DNA from: CAUPWF01 sp964367685
GTDB lineage: Bacteria > Bacillota > Clostridia > Lachnospirales > Lachnospiraceae
Direction: 5' to 3'
Length of the DNA: 64,000 nucleotides
Assembly: GCA_964367685.1 (NCBI GenBank)
Contig: CAYIYM010000008.1
Span: 1-64,000 of the forward strand
A program made the translations under genes and the position numbers. A model generated the notes under the pieces. That model ran no database searches. It was not told the origin of the DNA and saw nothing but the letters and a program-made list of their open reading frames with translations. Each line of letters opens with the position of its first letter. Positions within the stretch are counted from its first letter, which is position 1. Positions 25,577-35,210 of the stretch are shown here, one piece after another.

Positions 25577-28500
25577 TTATTCTACAGTCGCAATGTCAAT
25601 TAATGTTAATTGATTAATACTTGTATCTTCCAAACTTGTTACTAGTGCCTCAGCTGTATCCAAAGCTGTAAGAACTGTAACCCCTGTTTCAATTGCATTT
25701 CGACGAATTACAAACCCATCATTTGCTCTTTCTGCACCTTGAGTTGGTGTATCAATTACCAAGTCGATTTCATGCCCTAAAATCAAGTCCATAAGGTTTG
25801 GTGATTCTTGCTCAATCTTATTTGTTCTAATTGCACTAACACCTGCTTCATTTAAAGCTCTTGCCGTTCCCCTTGTTGCAAAGATACGATAACCTAATGC
25901 CTCATATCTTCTTGCTATTTCTACACCCTCTTTATGATCTTCATCACGTAAAGTCATAATCATATTCTTATACTTCGGAAGCTTAATACCTGATCCTAAG
26001 AAGGCTTTAAATAATGCTTCGTTAAAAGTTTCTGCAATTCCTAAGCACTCCCCTGTAGATTTCATTTCAGGACCTAAACTAATATCAGCCCCTCTAATCT
26101 TCTCGAATGAGAACACAGGCATTTTAACCGCAATATAATCAGCATTTTTTTGTAAACCAGGAGTGTAACCAAGTTCTTTTATTTTTTTACCAATAATAAC
26201 TTGAGTTGCAAGTGTTACAATTGGAATGCCTGTTACCTTACTAATATATGGCACTGTTCTACTAGATCTTGGGTTTACTTCGATTACATATACTTCGTTG
26301 TTACTCACAATAAATTGAATGTTAATCATACCAATTACATGTAATGATTTTGCAAGTCTTTTGGTATATTCTTCGATTTTTAAAATAATTTCATCTGTTA
26401 AACTCTGTGCTGGATAGACTGAAATACTATCACCTGAATGAATTCCTGCGCGCTCGATATGCTCCATAATACCTGGTATCAAAATATCTGTTCCGTCGCA
26501 TACAGCATCTACTTCAATTTCTTTACCTACTAAATATTTATCAACTAGGATTGGGTGATCTTGTGCAATTCTATTGATAATTTCAATGTATTCTTCAATG
26601 TCATTATCGTTAATCGCAATCTGCATTCCTTGACCACCTAACACATAAGATGGGCGAACTAGTACCGGGTATCCTAATCGATTGGCAACTTCTTTCGCTT
26701 CTTCTGCTGTATATACAGTTCCGCCAACCGGTCTTGGTATTTCACATTCTTCAAGAATCTTATCAAATAGTTCTCGATCTTCTGCTGCATCCACATCTTC
26801 TGCTTTTGTACCAAAAATAGGAACGCCCATTTTCATCAATGCTTCTGTTAATTTTATTGCTGTTTGGCCACCAAATTGAACCACTGCACCATCTGGCTTT
26901 TCAATATCCACAATACTCTTAACATCTTCTGGTGTAAGTGGCTCGAAGTATAATTTATCGGCAATATCAAAGTCTGTACTTACTGTTTCCGGGTTATTAT
27001 TTACAATAATTGTTTCAAATCCTTCTTTTGCAAATGCCCATGTACAGTGTACCGAGCAATAATCAAATTCAATTCCTTGTCCTATTCGAATAGGTCCCGA
27101 ACCTAGAATCAATACTTTCTTCTTATCTTTTGTTTCTATTACTTCGTTTTCACTTCCATACACAGAATAGTAATACGGTGTCTCTGCCGCGAATTCTCCT
27201 GCACAAGTATCAACCATTTTGTATACTGCTGTGATACCATTTTTCATTCGCATATCATGGATTTCGATTTCTGGTCTTCCTGTTAATCTTGAAATCACAT
27301 TATCTGGAAACTCAATTCTCTTTGCTTCTTTTAATAACTCTGGATTCAAAGTTTCTGTTTTTAGTCGCTCTTCCATTTCAACAATAATTGATATTTTATC
27401 AATGAACCAATAATCAATTTTTGTAATCTCATGAATTTCTTCATAAGAAATTCCTTTTCGTAATGCAGATGCAATCAACCAAATTCTTCTATCATCTACG
27501 ATTTTCAATTGATCTATTATTTCATCTCTCGAGAAATCATCAAAACCATAAGCTTCTAAACAATCCACATGTTGTTCTAACGAGCGAATCGCTTTCATTA
27601 ATCCACCTTCAAAATTATCGCAAATACTCATTACTTCTCCAGTAGCCTTCATCTGAGTTGTTAGAGTTCGTTTCGCATTGATAAATTTATCGAATGGTAA
27701 TCTTGGTAACTTTACAACACAATAATCTAACATTGGTTCAAAACTCGCATATGTTTTGCCAGTAATTGTATTCAAAATTTCATCTAATGTGTATCCCAAT
27801 GCAATTTTGGCAGCAACTTTTGCAATAGGATATCCTGTCGCTTTTGATGCAAGTGCCGAAGATCTACTTACACGGGGATTTACTTCAATTACACAATATT
27901 CAAAACTTGTTGGGTGCAATGCATATTGTACATTACATCCTCCAGTAATCTTAAGCTCACTAATAATATTTAATGCTGATGTACGAAGCATTTGATACTC
28001 TTTATCACCTAGTGTTTGAGAAGGGGCTACTACAATACTATCTCCTGTATGAACTCCTACTGGGTCAATGTTTTCCATGTTACAAACAGTAATACATGTA
28101 CCATTCCCATCACGCATTACTTCATACTCAATTTCCTTCCAGCCCGCAATACAGCGTTCAACTAATACTTGCCCAACACGTGATAAACGAAGTCCATTTT
28201 CAAGAATTTCTCGTAATTGTTCTTCTGTATCTGCAATTCCACCGCCTGATCCGCCAAGTGTATATGCCGGTCTTAACACAATTGGATATCCGATAGTGGC
28301 AGCAAAAGCCACTCCATCTTCTATATTTTCAACTACTAGAGAAGGGGCTACTGGCTCCCCTATTTTCTCCATTGTACTTTTGAATTCTAATCTGTCTTCT
28401 GCTTTTTTTATTGTCTCAGCAGTGGTTCCAATTAATTTTATACCATTCTTTTTAAAGAAACCTTTCTCTTCTAGTTCCATAGCTAAATTTAACCCAGCTT

Positions 28501-28777
28501 GTCCCCCTAGTGTCGGTAACACACTATCAGGTCTTTCCTTGAGAATTAACTGCTCAACCACCTCAACAGTAAGTGGTTCAATATATACTTTATCTGCTAT
28601 ATCTTTATCCGTCATAATAGTTGCTGGGTTTGAATTAATTAATACAACTTCAATTCCCTCTTCTTTCAAAGAGCGACAAGCTTGAGTTCCTGCATAATCA
28701 AATTCGGCTGCTTGTCCAATAATAATTGGTCCTGATCCTATCACGAGTACTTTCTTGATTTCTAAATTTCTTGGCAT
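25577..28777 (-). CDS. carB: Carbamoyl phosphate synthetase, large subunit
   Basis: Makes carbamoyl phosphate from bicarbonate, ammonia delivered by CarA and two ATP, for pyrimidine and arginine synthesis. The 1066 residues show two homologous halves, each with a pre-ATP-grasp (VLVIGSGPIIIGQAAEFDYAG, and VLILGSGPIRIGQGIEFDY in two reads) and an ATP-grasp domain (VLVERCIAGWKEIEYE; ILVDKYLVGKEIEVDA). The last about 130 residues are the MGS-like regulatory domain. The ATG overlaps the stop of carA as TAATG, a coupled pair. Confidence 0.97.
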   Translation of the reverse strand: MPRNLEIKKVLVIGSGPIIIGQAAEFDYAGTQACRSLKEEGIEVVLINSNPATIMTDKDIADKVYIEPLTVEVVEQLILKERPDSVLPTLGGQAGLNLAMELEEKGFFKKNGIKLIGTTAETIKKAEDRLEFKSTMEKIGEPVAPSLVVENIEDGVAFAATIGYPIVLRPAYTLGGSGGGIADTEEQLREILENGLRLSRVGQVLVERCIAGWKEIEYEVMRDGNGTCITVCNMENIDPVGVHTGDSIVVAPSQTLGDKEYQMLRTSALNIISELKITGGCNVQYALHPTSFEYCVIEVNPRVSRSSALASKATGYPIAKVAAKIALGYTLDEILNTITGKTYASFEPMLDYCVVKLPRLPFDKFINAKRTLTTQMKATGEVMSICDNFEGGLMKAIRSLEQHVDCLEAYGFDDFSRDEIIDQLKIVDDRRIWLIASALRKGISYEEIHEITKIDYWFIDKISIIVEMEERLKTETLNPELLKEAKRIEFPDNVISRLTGRPEIEIHDMRMKNGITAVYKMVDTCAGEFAAETPYYYSVYGSENEVIETKDKKKVLILGSGPIRIGQGIEFDYCSVHCTWAFAKEGFETIIVNNNPETVSTDFDIADKLYFEPLTPEDVKSIVDIEKPDGAVVQFGGQTAIKLTEALMKMGVPIFGTKAEDVDAAEDRELFDKILEECEIPRPVGGTVYTAEEAKEVANRLGYPVLVRPSYVLGGQGMQIAINDNDIEEYIEIINRIAQDHPILVDKYLVGKEIEVDAVCDGTDILIPGIMEHIERAGIHSGDSISVYPAQSLTDEIILKIEEYTKRLAKSLHVIGMINIQFIVSNNEVYVIEVNPRSSRTVPYISKVTGIPIVTLATQVIIGKKIKELGYTPGLQKNADYIAVKMPVFSFEKIRGADISLGPEMKSTGECLGIAETFNEALFKAFLGSGIKLPKYKNMIMTLRDEDHKEGVEIARRYEALGYRIFATRGTARALNEAGVSAIRTNKIEQESPNLMDLILGHEIDLVIDTPTQGAERANDGFVIRRNAIETGVTVLTALDTAEALVTSLEDTSINQLTLIDIATVE

Positions 28778-29850
28778 TATTTCAATCCTCCCATCATTTC
28801 AATAAATCTGTCAAATAAGTATGCAGAATCTTGTGGCCCTGGACTTGCTTCAGGATGGAATTGAACTGTAAAAATATTTTTTCCAACATATTTTAATCCT
28901 TCATTTGTATTATCATTTACATTTACAAATGCAGGAACTGCAACACTTGAATCTAAGTTGTCAATATCTACTACATAACCATGATTTTGAGAAGATATTG
29001 CTACATGATTGGTTTCTAAATCTTTTACTGGATGATTTCCACCACGATGACCATATTTAAGTTTATGGGTATCAGCTCCATTAGCCAGTGCCATCAATTG
29101 ATGCCCTAAGCAAATAGCAAAAATTGGAATATTTGTATCATATAGTTCTTTTACTTGTTCAATAATATTTACACAAGTCTTTGGATCCCCCGGTCCATTT
29201 GATAACATAATACCGTCTGGCTTCGATGCAATTATTTCTTCTGCTGTTGTATTTGCAGGATAAACAGTCACTTCGCAACCTCTTTCTGTCAGCATTCTTG
29301 TAATATTTTTCTTTGCACCAAAATCCATAAGTGCAACTTTGTGTCCACTACCTTCGACTTTATACTTCTCTTTGCAAGTCACCTTGGATACAACATCGCC
29401 AATTTCATAATCATTTAATTTTTTGATTACTTCTTCTAAGATGAAATTCTCATTAGTTGTAATCATTCCGTTCATTGTGCCTTTTTCTCTTAGAATCTTA
29501 GTTAAAGCCCTTGTATCAACTCCCGCAATTCCAGGTATGTTTTGTTTTATCAGGAAATCTTGAATACTTTCTTGAGATCTAAAATTACTTGGTAATCTAG
29601 ATAATTCTCTCACTATATATCCGTCTGGCCACACTCGGCTCGATTCCATATCAGCCTTACATATACCATAATTTCCAATCAATGGATACGTCATTACAAC
29701 AGCTTGTCCTGCATAAGAAGGATCTGTTAACACCTCTAAATACCCCGTCATCGATGTATTAAATACAATTTCACTTACTATCTCTCGCTTTGAACCTATG
29801 CTGGTTCCCTCAAAAATAGTTCCGTCTTCCAAAATTAGAAATGCTTTCAT
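28777..29850 (-). CDS. carA: Carbamoyl phosphate synthetase, small subunit
   Basis: Glutaminase subunit that feeds ammonia to CarB. The 357 residues have the CarA N-terminal domain (1-150) and a class I glutamine amidotransferase domain with nucleophile C247 in ICLGHQ and the H332/E334 pair in FHPEAS. Complete and of normal length. The leader before it holds a promoter, a motif similar to the PyrR box and an intrinsic terminator (29905-30017), which suggests attenuation by pyrimidines. Confidence 0.97.
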   Translation of the reverse strand: MKAFLILEDGTIFEGTSIGSKREIVSEIVFNTSMTGYLEVLTDPSYAGQAVVMTYPLIGNYGICKADMESSRVWPDGYIVRELSRLPSNFRSQESIQDFLIKQNIPGIAGVDTRALTKILREKGTMNGMITTNENFILEEVIKKLNDYEIGDVVSKVTCKEKYKVEGSGHKVALMDFGAKKNITRMLTERGCEVTVYPANTTAEEIIASKPDGIMLSNGPGDPKTCVNIIEQVKELYDTNIPIFAICLGHQLMALANGADTHKLKYGHRGGNHPVKDLETNHVAISSQNHGYVVDIDNLDSSVAVPAFVNVNDNTNEGLKYVGKNIFTVQFHPEASPGPQDSAYLFDRFIEMMGGLK

Positions 29851-29904
29851 TTTTCACCTTGCCCCTTCAAATATATTATCTCAGTCACTAACATTAATTT
29901 GAGC

Positions 29905-29951
29905 AAAAAAAAATAGAGATTACATTTGTGCAAGCACTAACGCATCTCTAT
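29905..29951 (-). terminator. Attenuator-type terminator in the carA leader
   Basis: On the minus strand ATAGAGAT and ATCTCTAT form the stem, the loop contains an inner GTGC/GCAC hairpin, and nine T residues follow. It lies between the promoter (29989-30017) and carA, about 55 bases before the start codon, so full termination would silence carAB unless an antiterminator forms. Confidence 0.8.
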
Positions 29952-29960
29952 CCTCGCTGG
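29952..29960 (-). promoter_or_regulatory. Possible PyrR-type binding motif
   Basis: The transcript reads CCAGCGAGG directly before the terminator stem. This agrees with the central CCNGNGAGG part of the PyrR binding consensus known in Bacillus. The flanks match less well. A pyrR gene is not in this window, so the assignment is tentative. Confidence 0.4.
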
Positions 29961-29988
29961 CATTCTATGCCTTGAACAAATTGTAGCA

Positions 29989-30017
29989 AGTTTATCACAT
30001 ATAATTAATTTTTACAA
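29989..30017 (-). promoter_or_regulatory. Promoter of carAB
   Basis: Minus strand TTGTAA, 17-base spacer, TAAACT with TG one base before it. Transcription would start near 29982, giving a leader of about 130 bases. Confidence 0.65.
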
Positions 30018-30048
30018 GAAAATATAATATTTTTCTATTTTTTGGTAA

Positions 30049-30525
30049 TTATTTCATTTTTTCCACTCTTTCTTGTACTTTTTTTGTGAAATTTTCCACT
30101 CTTCGATTATATGACTCTCCCATCAACTTAGATTGGAGCATAAAATCAGCTGTTGCAAAGTTATTTGCAATTGGAATATCATAGACAACAGCAATACGTA
30201 ATAGTGCTTTCACATCTGGATCGTGTGGTTGCGCTTCTAGTGGATCCCACATAAAGATCATAAAGTCAATTTGTCCTTCAACAATTTTAGCACCAATTTG
30301 CTGGTCGCCTCCTAGTGGACCACTATTATATCCTTTCACTGGTAAACCAGTTTTTTCAGTAATCAATCTAGAAGTAGTTCCCGTTCCACAAAGAAAATGA
30401 TTTTGCAATATTTCTTTGTTCTGTTGACACCATTCAACCAATTCTTTCTTTTTTCCATCATGAGCTACAAGAGCTATTTTCTTAACCTTTCCAATTTCAA
30501 ATTGTACATACTTATCTTCCAACAT
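30049..30525 (-). CDS. mgsA: Methylglyoxal synthase
   Basis: Converts dihydroxyacetone phosphate to methylglyoxal, an overflow route when sugar phosphates accumulate and phosphate is low. The 158 residues show ALVAHDGKK, the phosphate-binding CGTGTTSRLI, GPLGGDQQIG with the catalytic Asp, and DPLEAQPHDPDV. The longer frame begins inside the ribosome binding site AGGAGG, so the ATG at 30525 is used. It is 15 bases after the beta-helix gene, probably in one transcript with topB. Confidence 0.95.
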   Translation of the reverse strand: MLEDKYVQFEIGKVKKIALVAHDGKKKELVEWCQQNKEILQNHFLCGTGTTSRLITEKTGLPVKGYNSGPLGGDQQIGAKIVEGQIDFMIFMWDPLEAQPHDPDVKALLRIAVVYDIPIANNFATADFMLQSKLMGESYNRRVENFTKKVQERVEKMK

Positions 30526-30540
30526 ATCCATCCTCCTATT

Positions 30541-31212
30541 TTACTCTTCTATTTTATCAATAATTTCACCTTGTTTTTTATAAATACTCTTTCCCGGTAC
30601 TATTCCTCTCACACTTGAAAGCGGGTAAATATTGGCATGTCTTCCAATTATGCAAGCTGGATTTAAGACAGATCCACATCCTACTTCTACATAATCTCCT
30701 ATCATCGCACCGAATTTTTTCAATCCCGTTTCTATTATCCTATCTGGCATTTTCACTGTAGTCAATTTTTGATCTGACTTCACATTTGAGGTGATTGATC
30801 CTGCACCCATATGTGCTTTATATCCTAGAATTGAATCTCCTACATAATTATAGTGTGGTACTTGAACACGATTAAACAATATAACATTTTTCAATTCTGT
30901 CGAATTCCCTACGACCGCATAATTCCCTATAATTGCATTTCCTCTTATAAAGGCACAGTGACGTATTTCTGCATATTCTCCAATAATTAAGGGACCATTT
31001 AAACATGCACTCGTTGCTACTGTTGCAGATTTTGCAATCCAAACTTGCTCCTTTACTTCCGTATATAATTCTTTATCTAACTTCCTTCCTAATTCCACAA
31101 TAAATGAGTTGATTTTAGGAAGCACTTCCCATGGATAAGTATGACCCACGAATATGTCTTTTGCAATTGTTTCATCTAAGTTAAACAATTCATCAATTTT
31201 TATAGTTTCCAT
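30541..31212 (-). CDS. Left-handed beta-helix (hexapeptide repeat) protein, GlmU-like
   Basis: A 223-residue protein. Residues about 70-205 are hexapeptide repeats (WIAKSATVATSACLNGPLIIG, in parts; AVVGNSTELKNVILF; VEVGCGSVLNPACIIG) that build a trimeric acyltransferase-type beta-helix with an inserted loop. It resembles the C-terminal half of GlmU and lacks a nucleotidyltransferase domain, so it may be a sugar acetyltransferase or a binding protein. The ATG at 31212 follows AAAAGGAG, although the open frame starts 14 codons earlier. Sits four bases after topB. Confidence 0.75.
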   Translation of the reverse strand: METIKIDELFNLDETIAKDIFVGHTYPWEVLPKINSFIVELGRKLDKELYTEVKEQVWIAKSATVATSACLNGPLIIGEYAEIRHCAFIRGNAIIGNYAVVGNSTELKNVILFNRVQVPHYNYVGDSILGYKAHMGAGSITSNVKSDQKLTTVKMPDRIIETGLKKFGAMIGDYVEVGCGSVLNPACIIGRHANIYPLSSVRGIVPGKSIYKKQGEIIDKIEE

Positions 31213-31216
31213 TTCT

Positions 31217-33208
31217 TTACTCCTTTTTCTTATAATGCTTCGCAGCTTGATCAAAACAATGCTTCAACGCAAATTGATTATTCATACCAAGAACACCTTG
31301 TGTACGTGATTGTATAAAAGATTCTAATTTTATCATATATTCATCAGATGTAATATCGCCATCTGCAACATACATAAGGCCTTTTTCCCAGCTTGCTGTC
31401 AACTCCGGATTCAATAATGATTTGATTGAATTATTTACTACATCAAATATCATCTCACCCATCAAAGTTGGCGTAACAATCTGTGTTTTTTTGTTTAATT
31501 GCATATACTTTATATGAATCAATTTCTTTAATATTTCAGCACGTGTTGCACTTGTGCCGATTCCACTTCCCTTCATTTGAACTCGTAGCTCTTCATCTTC
31601 AATCAGTTGCCCTGCATTTTCCATAGCTAGTATTAATGATCCCGAATTATAACGCTTTGGCGGCGTAGTTTCTCCCTCTTTAATATCAAGTAATCGAACA
31701 GAAAGCGTCATCCCTTTTTTTATACCTTTTATAATATTAAACAAATTATTATTCTGTTCATCGGCCTCACGTTCTTTCTCTTCGGTATTGGTATTATAAC
31801 CTAATACTTTTAAATATCCCTCATCTTCAAGAACTTTGAAATTAGAAAAGAATTTTTCATTTTGAATTTTTGTTAAAATATTTACCTTCTGGTAGACCGC
31901 AGGCGGATAAAATATTGCTAAAAATCTTTTCACGATTGCATTATAAATATTAAGAGAAAGAGGCGACAATGTATTTATTGCGTTTAACCCTTGCCCTGTT
32001 GGTATAATTGCATAGTGATCTGTAATCTGTTTATCATTTACATATCTCGAAGATTCTAACTTTTTATAGCTACCACTTGCAACAATATCTTTTAGATAAG
32101 GCTCAGCCAAAGAGTATTTAGATAGACCATTCAAATTTTTATGTATTTCTTTCGCTACGGCACTTGAAAGTACTCGTGCATCTGTTCTAGGATAAGTCAC
32201 CATTTTTTTCTCATATAATTCTTGTACAATCCTGAGTGTTTCATCTGGACTAATCTTGAATCGCTTGGCACATTCATTTTGTAGCTCTGCTAGATTGTAA
32301 AGTAATGGTGGATTCTTCTTTTCTTTCTTTTTCTCAATTGATTCCACTGTAGCAACAATAGGATCATCTACGGAGCAAATAGAAATCAACTCCTTGGCTT
32401 TTTCTATTTCCTTAAATCCATTCTCCTTATAAAGTACAGGTGATTCAAAGAATCGCGAGCCTTCTACCGCCTTCCATTCTCCTTCAAAACTATCGTTTTC
32501 AATATTAAATGTAGATACTACACGGAAAAATGGAGTTTTCACAAAATCTCTAACTTCGCGTTCTCGGCGAACTACCATTCCAAGCACACACGTCATTACA
32601 CGTCCTACTGACACTACGGAATATTTCTTATGTAAATAATTAGCAATATTACTCCCGTACCGAAGTGTTAATAATCGAGAAAAATTAATTCCCATTAAAT
32701 AATCTTCTTTTGCTCGCAAATACGCAGATGCGCTCAAGTTATCATATTCAGACAAATCTTTCGCCTCTCGAATTCCACGTAGAATTTCATCTTCTGTTTG
32801 TGAATCAATCCATACTCTTTTACGTGTTTTTCCACTTACTTTCGCTTCTTGCTCCACTAAACGATAGATATATTCCCCTTCACGTCCTGAATCAGTACAG
32901 ACATAAATTGTATCTACATCGGCTCGAGACAAAATACCTCTTACAACTTCAAATTGTTGTTTAACCGCAGGTATAACCTCATACTTAAATTCTTTAGGTA
33001 AGAATGGAAGTGTGTCCAAACTCCACCTTTTTAGCCTTTCATCATACACTTCTGGATAACTCATCGTAACAAGATGTCCTACACACCATGTTATGATTGC
33101 CTCTTCAGACTCTAAATATCCATTTCCACGTCTTGTTTTTAATTGCAATGCTTTTGCAAATTCTTGTGCCACACTCGGCTTTTCTGCTATATAAACTGAT
33201 TTTCCCAT
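31217..33208 (-). CDS. topB: DNA topoisomerase III
   Basis: Type IA topoisomerase that decatenates DNA. The 663 residues include the Toprim part (EKPSVA at 9-14, TDSGREGE at 105-112) and the catalytic tyrosine Y339 in MVTYPRTDAR. The zinc-finger repeats of some relatives are absent. The start ATG has no obvious ribosome binding site, but no better start is available. First gene of topB, beta-helix protein and mgsA. Confidence 0.93.
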   Translation of the reverse strand: MGKSVYIAEKPSVAQEFAKALQLKTRRGNGYLESEEAIITWCVGHLVTMSYPEVYDERLKRWSLDTLPFLPKEFKYEVIPAVKQQFEVVRGILSRADVDTIYVCTDSGREGEYIYRLVEQEAKVSGKTRKRVWIDSQTEDEILRGIREAKDLSEYDNLSASAYLRAKEDYLMGINFSRLLTLRYGSNIANYLHKKYSVVSVGRVMTCVLGMVVRREREVRDFVKTPFFRVVSTFNIENDSFEGEWKAVEGSRFFESPVLYKENGFKEIEKAKELISICSVDDPIVATVESIEKKKEKKNPPLLYNLAELQNECAKRFKISPDETLRIVQELYEKKMVTYPRTDARVLSSAVAKEIHKNLNGLSKYSLAEPYLKDIVASGSYKKLESSRYVNDKQITDHYAIIPTGQGLNAINTLSPLSLNIYNAIVKRFLAIFYPPAVYQKVNILTKIQNEKFFSNFKVLEDEGYLKVLGYNTNTEEKEREADEQNNNLFNIIKGIKKGMTLSVRLLDIKEGETTPPKRYNSGSLILAMENAGQLIEDEELRVQMKGSGIGTSATRAEILKKLIHIKYMQLNKKTQIVTPTLMGEMIFDVVNNSIKSLLNPELTASWEKGLMYVADGDITSDEYMIKLESFIQSRTQGVLGMNNQFALKHCFDQAAKHYKKKE

Positions 33209-33303
33209 TTATAATTAACTTAAAGTAATTTAAATCCTATACTTCTCGTTTCTCCTATTATTTCTAGTATTTTATTATATCATGATTTCATATCAAGTAG
33301 AAG

Positions 33304-33330
33304 TAAAAAAAGAGCGCCTTCGCACTCTTT
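33304..33330 (-). terminator. Terminator after asd
   Basis: AAAGAGTGC and GCGCTCTTT form nine pairs with one G-U around the loop GAAG, followed by seven T on the minus strand, 12 bases beyond the asd stop codon. Confidence 0.92.
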
Positions 33331-33341
33331 CTTTCCATAGA

Positions 33342-34427
33342 CTATTTCGATGTAATATATCCTTGTGCTGTTAGTGTTTCCGCACACAACACAGCACCAC
33401 CTGCTGCACCACGTACAGTATTGTGAGATAACCCAATAAATTTAAAATCATATACACTATCTTCACGTAATCTACCAATCGATACACCCATACCATTCTC
33501 ATAATCAACATCAGCAACAACTTGTGGTCTGTTTTCATCTTCCAGATATTGAATGAATTGAGTAGGTGCACTTGGAAGATTCAACTCTTGTGGTACGCCT
33601 TTATATGCAAGTAATTTTTCAATCAGCTGCTCTTTTGTAGGCTTTTTGTTAAAACGAATAAACACAGCCGCAGTATGTCCATTTAATACAGGAACACGTA
33701 CACACTGGCATGTGATTTTTGGTAATGCTGCTTTAACTATTTCACCATTTTCCACAGTTCCAAATACACGTAGTGGCTCTAATTCGCTCTTTTCTTCTTC
33801 TCCACCGATAAATGGAATGATATTCTCTACCATTTCTGGCCACTCTGCAAAAGTCTTTCCTGCACCTGAGATTGCTTGATACGTAGTTACTATTAATTCT
33901 ACCGGTTCAAATTCCATCCATGCAGCAATACAAGGAGCATAACTTTGAATTGAGCAATTTGGTTTAACCGCTATAAATCCACGACTAGTTCCTAGTCGTT
34001 CTTTTTGTGCCTCTATTACTTCGAAATGCTGTGGATTCACTTCTGGAATAACCATCGGTACATCTTTTGTCCAGCGATGTGCACTATTATTTGAAACAAC
34101 AGGAGTTTCTGTTTTTGCATAGTCTTCCTCTATTTTTTTTATCTCTTCTTTAGACATATCAACCGCACTGAATACAAAATCAACTCCAGACGCAACTTTT
34201 TCAACTTCATTTACATTCATAACAATTAAATTCTTTATAGATTCTGGCATCGGAGTGCTCATTTTCCATCTATCGCCAACAGCCTCTTCATATGATTTCC
34301 CCTCAGATCTTGGACTAGCAGCAAGTGTAACGACTTCGAACATCGGATGATTATCTAATAAGGAAATAAATCTTTGTCCTACCATTCCTGTTGCACCTAA
34401 AATTCCAACTTTTAACTTTCTTTCCAT
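33342..34427 (-). CDS. asd: Aspartate-semialdehyde dehydrogenase, archaeal/fungal type
   Basis: Reduces aspartyl phosphate to the semialdehyde using NADPH, on the path to lysine, threonine and methionine. The 361 residues include the NADP motif GATGMVGQ at 11-18, nucleophile C158 in KPNCSIQ, and the catalytic His in LNGHTAAV near 250. The sequence SPRSEGKSYEEAVGDRW at 39-54 is typical of the longer archaeal and fungal subgroup rather than the enterobacterial enzyme. The open frame extends 27 codons upstream; AGAGG before the ATG at 34427 decides the start. It follows queH. Confidence 0.93.
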   Translation of the reverse strand: MERKLKVGILGATGMVGQRFISLLDNHPMFEVVTLAASPRSEGKSYEEAVGDRWKMSTPMPESIKNLIVMNVNEVEKVASGVDFVFSAVDMSKEEIKKIEEDYAKTETPVVSNNSAHRWTKDVPMVIPEVNPQHFEVIEAQKERLGTSRGFIAVKPNCSIQSYAPCIAAWMEFEPVELIVTTYQAISGAGKTFAEWPEMVENIIPFIGGEEEKSELEPLRVFGTVENGEIVKAALPKITCQCVRVPVLNGHTAAVFIRFNKKPTKEQLIEKLLAYKGVPQELNLPSAPTQFIQYLEDENRPQVVADVDYENGMGVSIGRLREDSVYDFKFIGLSHNTVRGAAGGAVLCAETLTAQGYITSK

Positions 34428-34450
34428 TCTCTTTACCTCTTTCATATGTA

Positions 34451-35083
34451 TTATATTTTTTCTTTCTGCGCTCTTTCCATATTCAACTTTGAATAAATAC
34501 ATCCACAAAAGTTTTGTCGATATAACTGATGTTCACGAGAAATTTCTGTTGATCTTTTATATCCACCCTTCTTCTTAAAGTCGGATTCTAAATACATTAC
34601 CCCTTGAATTTCTTTTGCAATACGAACACCAATTTCATTAAGCTTTCCAGCCGCTTTCATTGGGCTTATAGTTAAAGTCGTTGTAAAATAATCACACCCA
34701 AGTGTTTTAGCAATCTCTCCACTTGCTTTGATACGTAATTCATAGCATTTTTCACATCTTTTACCGCATTCAGGTTCTAATTCAAGCCCCTTGGCCAACG
34801 CAAAAAATTTATTGCTATCATAATCTCCTATAACGAGTGTTACTGGATACTTAGTTTTCATTTCAGTAATCAAACGTCGTTGTTCTGCAGCTCTCAACTC
34901 GTATTCTTTAATTGGTGATATATTGGGATTATAGTAAAATACTGTGATTTCAAAATACTGTGAAAGATATTCGATTACATATGTGCTACAAGGAGCACAG
35001 CAACTATGTAGCAATAGCCGCGGTGTCTTTTGCTCAATCTCTAAATCATTTATAACAGCTTCCATCTTCTTTTGATAATTCAT
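34451..35083 (-). CDS. queH: Epoxyqueuosine reductase QueH
   Basis: Reduces epoxyqueuosine to queuosine at the wobble position of certain tRNAs. QueH is the non-orthologous replacement for QueG. The 210 residues carry the conserved cysteines: CC at 28-29 and C32 in HSCCAPC, C106, C110 and C113 in ECGKRCEKCYELR, and C193/C195 in FCGC, which hold an iron-sulfur cluster and second metal. Own promoter at 35112-35139; asd follows after 23 bases, so both may share a transcript. Confidence 0.94.
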   Translation of the reverse strand: MNYQKKMEAVINDLEIEQKTPRLLLHSCCAPCSTYVIEYLSQYFEITVFYYNPNISPIKEYELRAAEQRRLITEMKTKYPVTLVIGDYDSNKFFALAKGLELEPECGKRCEKCYELRIKASGEIAKTLGCDYFTTTLTISPMKAAGKLNEIGVRIAKEIQGVMYLESDFKKKGGYKRSTEISREHQLYRQNFCGCIYSKLNMERAQKEKI

Positions 35084-35111
35084 CCTACTTCTCCTAAAAC
35101 TACATTCGTTT

Positions 35112-35139
35112 ATTATATCAGAATCTTAAAATATTACAA
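35112..35139 (-). promoter_or_regulatory. Promoter of queH-asd
   Basis: Minus strand TTGTAA, 16-base spacer, TATAAT with TG one base before it. Confidence 0.7.
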
Positions 35140-35210
35140 GTAAATATTTTATCTAATTAACGTAAGAAACTAAAATCAATATCTCCGTTTACCTTTGTAC
35201 ATAAAATCTC

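Noticed and set aside
28068..28685. Open frame of 205 codons on the plus strand
   Set aside because: It lies wholly antisense to carB, has no ribosome binding site and mirrors codon usage of carB.
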